A stretch of DNA of 64,000 nucleotides from the NCBI GenBank assembly GCA_019054805.1, contig JAHQIY010000001.1:5842501-5906500 (forward strand). The letters run 5' to 3'. The translations under genes were made by a program, and so were the position numbers. The notes under the pieces were generated by a model. It worked only from the letters and a program-made list of their open reading frames with translations, was not told where the DNA came from and did not search any database. This stretch comes from Brachionus manjavacas. Taxonomy: Eukaryota > Rotifera > Eurotatoria > Ploima > Brachionidae. Shown here piece after piece: positions 59,221-64,000 of this stretch. Every line of letters starts with the position of its first letter. The first letter of the stretch is position 1.

Positions 59221-59660
59221 CTACAAAATTTATTGTAGGTTAACTTTTATAAAAATGGTTAGATTTTTATTTTAAGTTAATAGCTTCTTTCCTTGGTATA
59301 AATATGTATTTCTGTTTTTCTTTTTGTAATTTTCTTATTTTTTCAAATAATTCCAGTCTGAAAAAAGGCTAACCTTCTGACATTTAAAACGGTTTTTGAG
59401 ATTAAAATTTAATTTAAATAAAAATACCGATTTTTTTAAGTTATTATTTCTTCTGAAAAATTTTTGATTTATTATTTAATGATAAAAAGTTTTCTTAAAT
59501 TGAACTGGAATTACAACATTCTTTAACTTATTAAGCATGTTTTCAAAATTTTCTTCCTTATTAAAATTAATTTTTAATTAATTCAAAATATTTCAAAACT
59601 CGAAAAGGTTATTTATTTTATCATAAGTCTAGAAAGGGAAAACAGTTTTAAATTACTCAC

Positions 59661-59763
59661 TTCTGGATGTCTTGGACTCTCAACAAAAACATCCTCATAG
59701 TCTTTAATGAGGGATACAATTAAATCGTTCTCACAAAGAGTTATTGTGTCAATTTTGTGGATG
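59661..59763 (-). other. Orphan coding-like exon with both splice signals
   Basis: On the minus strand a 103 nt block is bounded by ACTCTCTTAG before 59763 and by GTGAGT after 59661, a strong donor. One frame is open throughout and reads IHKIDTITLCENDLIVSLIK then DYEDVFVESPRHPE; another frame has an early stop. The composition is protein-like and unlike the nearby relics. No partner exons were recognised on either side, so it may belong to a gene with long introns, or be a remnant. Family unknown. Confidence 0.45.
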
Positions 59764-59799
59764 CTAAGAGAGTATTAAAAAATTTCTGAGAATGTGTCT

Positions 59800-60180
59800 T
59801 ACGGGAGAAGGTAAATTGGCTCAAAGGATATATTTTGCTGGACTGAGATCTTATGAAAGTAATTATGTAAGACAAGACTTAAGCTGAAGAAGCTTTAATC
59901 AATTAAAGATACGATTAATGCATTATATAGGTTTTTAATGGGACCATCAGTAAAAAATCCCATCCTATTTTTCAGCAAGACGGCGCTCCAGCACATAGAG
60001 CTCATACTGTGAATAATTAGTTTTATTATCAAAATAAAGAGATTCATGGTGCGTCAGATCACCGGATCTCAATCCAAAAGAAAATTTATGGTCATTAATG
60101 GATGCCAAATTGGTCGGTACCAAGATAACCTCATTTGGACACCAAAAAGAAGTTCTTCACATAGAGTAGCTGAAAATTCA
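59800..60180 (+). pseudogene. Tc1/mariner transposase fragment
   Basis: The frame near 59968-60012 reads FQQDGAPAHRAHTV, the second catalytic Asp block of Tc1-like transposases. After stops, a decayed version of the DLNPIENLW region follows (about 60065-60110). A Tc1-type terminus (TTTCTAAACTTTTGCACACA at about 61294) lies beyond the LINE on the right, suggesting that the LINE at 60183-61079 inserted in this element. Confidence 0.7.
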
Positions 60181-60182
60181 GA

Positions 60183-61046
60183 ATGAATTACGGAAAAGGA
60201 CCTCGGATTACGGAAAAGGACCTCGGCGTATATTTCTCTAGTGACCTGAAATGGAGAACCCACTGCCAACACTCGGCGGCCAAAGCCAACTCCATTCTTG
60301 GACAACTCCGTCAGGCCTTCCATGCCTGGAATCCTCAATCCTTCAAGTCCCTGTACACTGCTTTTGTCCGACCCCACCTCGAATATGCCACCTCAGTATG
60401 GAATCCCCATAGACGAGCAGATGTAAGGATCATCGAAAACATCCAAAGGAGAGCAACCAAACTAGTAGGCCGCATCAGAGACCGTAGCTACCAAGACAGG
60501 CTCGCCATCCTGAACCTAACCACCCTCGAATCACGCAGATCAAGGGGTGATCTCATCTCCCACTACAAGATCGCAAATGGACTACTTGACGTCAAATGGC
60601 TAGCCTCAACCAATTTTATGTCGTCCATCGCCTGCCACGGCCCAGCCAACGCAATCAGGGGTCACAAAAAACGCCTTTTTGTCCAACTATCCAACTGCCC
60701 GGCGCGAACAAACTTCCTAAATAACAGAGTTGCATCTATTTGGAACAACCTTGCGTCCTCGACAGTCAACGCTCCAACCCTTAACAGCTTCAAGGCCCGC
60801 CTCGACATACATCTTGCCCGCACGAACACCACCACCACCTAAACCTCAACGACCAACCATGGCCCAGTCAGTGAGACGGTGAGTCGAAGGCCTGGGCACT
60901 CCCCAGAAGCGTCTACGCTAGGACTGGAGTGGCCTTAGCTAGAAAACTCATCGTCCCACATTCCTTCTTGCCAAACGCACAACCAGTCATCATAGCGATT
61001 CAAGTTGTTTTGGATTGCTTGCAGGGTGATTCCCTGCTATGACTCA

Positions 61047-61079
<33 letters not shown>
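60183..61079 (+). mobile_element. CR1/L2-like LINE 3' portion with ATT tail
   Basis: The open frame 60183-60842 (219 aa) is the C-terminal part of an RT: KDLGVYFSSDLKWRTHC, YTAFVRPHLEYATSVWNPH, ENIQRRATKLVGRIRDRSYQ, LESRRSRGDLISHYKI and NNRVASIWNNL. A GC-rich 3' UTR follows and ends in (ATT)n at about 61047-61078, the microsatellite-type tail common in CR1/L2 elements. At the truncated 5' edge a 20 bp unit is directly repeated (60187-60206 and 60207-60226). The unbroken frame and GC content unlike the host suggest a recent copy. Confidence 0.85.
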
Positions 61080-61080
<1 letters not shown>

Positions 61081-62863
61081 TCATACTGAAAATAATCAAA
61101 TCTAAACTTATACAGCAATTTTTTTATTTTATAGTTTCCATTGTTTTATTTTTTTTTCGCTTTTTTTACATATTTTTCCTTTTTTTAATAATTGGATTGT
61201 TTATACAAAAGGTATCAAATAAAAAAAATATCGCTTTTTTCATTTATCATACCTTTTTTGCAAAAACAAAATATTTTGTTCTCAATAAAGAAAAATTTCT
61301 AAACTTTTGCACACACTGAAAATATTTAATAGAGCTTTTTTATTTAATTTCCATTATTTTTGAGAAAGAATTTTAATAATATTTGTCTTGACATCTCGAT
61401 CGAATAAATTGCTATTGTATTGTTTATTTATCAACAGATTTAAACTTATCTTTTGATTTTTGGAGAGATTCGCCGAGAAAATTGTATAATTAAATTTTGC
61501 CGTAGAAATATTTGCTTACTTTCTTTAAATGAAAAAGATTCTGAATGTTTAAGTACATTAATAATTAATAGAAAGAAATTACGAAAAGGAAATAATTTTT
61601 ATTAATTGAAAACTAGAAAAAACTTTATTGACTTATTTTAGATATTTACTTTATATCTTACATTTCTCAACCGTCAAAGTTTTTTTTAAACATTTATTAC
61701 TACCCCAGATTCGTCGATGACAAAAAAAAATATAAAAATATGACGTTATTATTTAATTATTGTTAATTTTACATGTAATGAATTTTAACTCAACTGAAAT
61801 AGTTCTAGAAAGAAACAGAAGACGTCCGCGCAAAGCTGATTTAAAGAATAAAAAAACAAAAAATTTAATTGATTAGTTGATTATTTGTTCTTCTTTCATG
61901 TTTTTCCACGTATTTTTTAATAATTTTTTTCTTAATCAATTAATTACATTGTATTTATATATTATTTTTCTTTATCAAAAACAGTTATAAATTTACCAAA
62001 AAAACACCATCTAGATTTAATTTTTTTTCAAACTTCTTTGTAATTTCATGATATTTTATAAATAAGACTAAAATTTACAATGCCATAAATTGCAAAAAAA
62101 ATTTAAATTAGAATTAAAATTGATTTTTTATTTTTCAGTTTTTATTCGAAAAATTTTGGAATTTTACAATAATTTAATTTTGTCGGTCTTTTAGCAGTTT
62201 TAAAATTTTGTTAACTTTTATTTTTATTATCAAAAGTAGTAGATAGGGTGCTCTTAAAAGGAGGTTAATGACCATTTCAATTTGCTCGAGATCCTCTGCT
62301 AACTATTAATTTAATAAAAAAATTTCTTGTGAACCCATTCTGCGTAGATCATGTAAAATAGGCATACTTAAAATGTTGCTTTTTTGAAATGTGTTCATCT
62401 TGGTGCTTAGTACCATTATTTGAGTCGGAAATGGATATTTTCATAGCAAAAATTAATTTAATTTAAAGAAAATTACGAGTAAAGAATATTTTATTGATAA
62501 ATTAATGAAAAAGAATAATTGACCTAATTCGATTGTTACTAATCTGATGTTTTAAATAATCTAAGCATTAATTTTTTTCGATAATCTGAAACTTTATTGA
62601 AAATACGCTTCTATTTAGTTTAACATTTTATTTAGTTATTTCAAAAAACACCTCTTGGGTGATAAAAAAAAAGAAAAAAATGAATAAACTGTAAATTAAA
62701 ATAAAATAAAATATAAAGGACATAATGAATAAGTTTGTTTTATTTAATATAAATTATTTTAAAATCACACGCTTTTGATTTAAATACTTTAAATTGGATA
62801 ATATAAAGCAAAATGAATAGAAGAGAAATTCATAATTAAAGAACTTATCGCCAAGATACTATT
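61081..62863. other. Intergenic, one Tc1 terminus
   Basis: Apart from the Tc1-like end near 61294-61318, this is AT-rich sequence without coding frames that I can support. Confidence 0.45.
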
Positions 62864-62995
62864 TTGATTCTTTTTTTTTATCTAATTTTATTAACTTTAA
62901 TTTTATTTTTATTTTATTTTTTTATTTTATTTTTAATTTATTCTGAAGGAGCTTTAGCTCGGTACAGAAAACAAATAAAAAAAAAAAAAAAAAAA
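62864..62995 (+). repeat. LINE/SINE 3' tail
   Basis: It contains TTCTGAAGGAGCTTTAGCTC then GGTACAGAAAACAAATAAAA and a long A-run, the same unit as on the minus strand at 42630-42780. Preceded by T/A-rich ATTTTATTTTT repeats shared by both copies. Confidence 0.6.
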
Positions 62996-63798
62996 AGATA
63001 CTGGTCTAATATATTTTTTTTTTATTTAAAAAATAATTTAAGAAAAAATTTTCAGGGCAGTACCGTATGGCGGCGCCTTTTTTTGCAGCCCTCATGGTTG
63101 CAATATGATTAAAATATTCTTTAAATAATGTGTACAATTAGGGTAGAAAATAATATTTATATTGTATTTTAAATTTAATTTCTGCTAAGAGTTTGGTGTG
63201 TTTAGGATTGAATCAAAGGGCATTGTGAATGCTCATTTAAACCTTCCAAAAATTACAAAAATAAAATTATATTTCTTTCAATCTAAATTGACAAAATTGA
63301 GCTTTTTTAACTTAGATGATGAAACAACATGAAAAAAATATGTTTCAAATTCAACAAAAAAGATTAATTTTCTTTTACGGGGAAATGTAAATGATCAAAT
63401 AAAATATCAATATTTTGAAATATATTTATTTTTTGTCCCAATGATCTGTCCTAATTAGAATTTATTTTTGCAATTTGCAAACTTATTTTATAAATAATTT
63501 TGAATCAGATGGTTATAATTGTAAAAATCTAATATTTTTGAAATCTAAATTGACAAACAATTTGATTTAAAATAATCAATTTATTGGCAAAAACATTGTT
63601 TGCTTCACATTCTAAAACTTACAGAAAAATCTGAAATTCAAAATCCAAATTTTTGTTAAGAATTTATATTTTGTATTAGAATTTTTGTATTAAAATTCAC
63701 AGTGTCGAATCAAAGGGGTTTTGTATTATAAATTTTTCTCGAGGAGCTCTGAAGCAGAAAGTCTTGGATCTGGTGAGATATCAATTCATGGTTTTAGT
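62996..63798. other. Intergenic, nothing recognised
   Basis: AT-rich sequence with no gene or repeat identified. Confidence 0.4.
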
Positions 63799-64000
63799 CA
63801 GAGTTGTTTAAAAGTCACAAGTCTCAAGTCAAGTCAAGTCCAAGTCCGTATTTTTTTTTCAGAAATTCCGAGTTTTTTATTTATTTTATTTATTTAAAAA
63901 TAATTTGGGACAAAATCCCTTGGCTGTTTGGAATGTATATTAATTCTCCCTTTGAGCCACGTTAGCGTTAATTTTGAGATTTGTAAAAGTAATTTTTGAT
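63799..64000. mobile_element. Transposon terminus, inverted relative to window start
   Basis: It begins CAGAGTTGTTTAAAAGTCAC, then an AAGTC array (AAGTCTCAAGTCAAGTCAAG), and runs off the window. The first ~45 bases match the reverse complement of about 65-113. Probably a hAT-like element or MITE extending to the right. Confidence 0.55.

Noticed and set aside
1..64000. CRISPR array, bacterial operons, phage or plasmid features
   Set aside because: The repeats with even spacing (hAT arrays) have no variable spacers, and all genes are eukaryotic with spliceosomal introns.

Overview
The window is animal nuclear DNA from an invertebrate with a strongly AT-rich genome. Evidence: a nonmuscle myosin regulatory light chain, ribosomal protein P1, RAD17, a mitochondrial ornithine-type carrier and a Pumilio gene; GT-AG introns mostly 47-58 bp long; a cytosolic tRNA-Phe; and a dense load of LINEs, SINE-like copies, hAT, Tc1/mariner, piggyBac and MITE elements. 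Tiny introns plus this transposon mix would suit a rotifer or another small protostome, but the species cannot be fixed from the sequence.

Layout. 1-113 is a transposon end; 0.3-1.5 kb an integrase relic; 3.3 kb tRNA-Phe; 3.6-4.2 kb myosin light chain; 5.2-5.5 kb a small secreted protein; 6-10.3 kb broken LINEs, one carrying a SINE with a clean target-site duplication; 10.7-13.9 kb a calpain preceded by two VHL-like beta repeats; 15.4-16.0 kb a near-perfect 191 bp-arm hairpin element; 16.7-17.2 kb RPLP1; 19.5-24.7 kb RAD17, split by a 3.3 kb intron holding a MITE and a LINE relic. 25.4-32 kb is nested DNA transposons, chiefly a full-length hAT (26652-30877) with 8 bp target duplications and inverted subterminal arrays of a 15 bp repeat. 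35.7-38.4 kb is an intronless, GC-rich Pumilio gene. 41.3-43.2 kb is a Tc1/mariner relic; 44.9-46.5 kb an internally deleted piggyBac with TTAA sites; 48.2-49.1 kb a SLC25A15-like carrier; 49.7-52.4 kb a MULE relic followed by a LINE; 52.5-55.3 kb a DUF4062-NACHT gene with one frameshift; 55.7-56.7 kb a LINE relic; 57.6-57.9 kb a cysteine-rich small ORF; 58.6-61.1 kb RTE-like, Tc1 and CR1/L2-like relics with one orphan exon. 63799-64000 is a transposon end matching, in inverted orientation, the one that opens the window.

The host genes do not form an operon or one pathway: they cover cytoskeleton, translation, DNA-damage checkpoint, mRNA control, mitochondrial transport, and proteolysis or signalling. 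The more unusual items are the VHL-calpain arrangement, the hAT terminal arrays, the 561 bp hairpin, a Walker A substitution in RAD17, the GC-rich intronless Pumilio with a duplicated 3' end, and two unassigned small genes. Splice sites were placed by eye, using reading frame and family resemblance; no database search was run.
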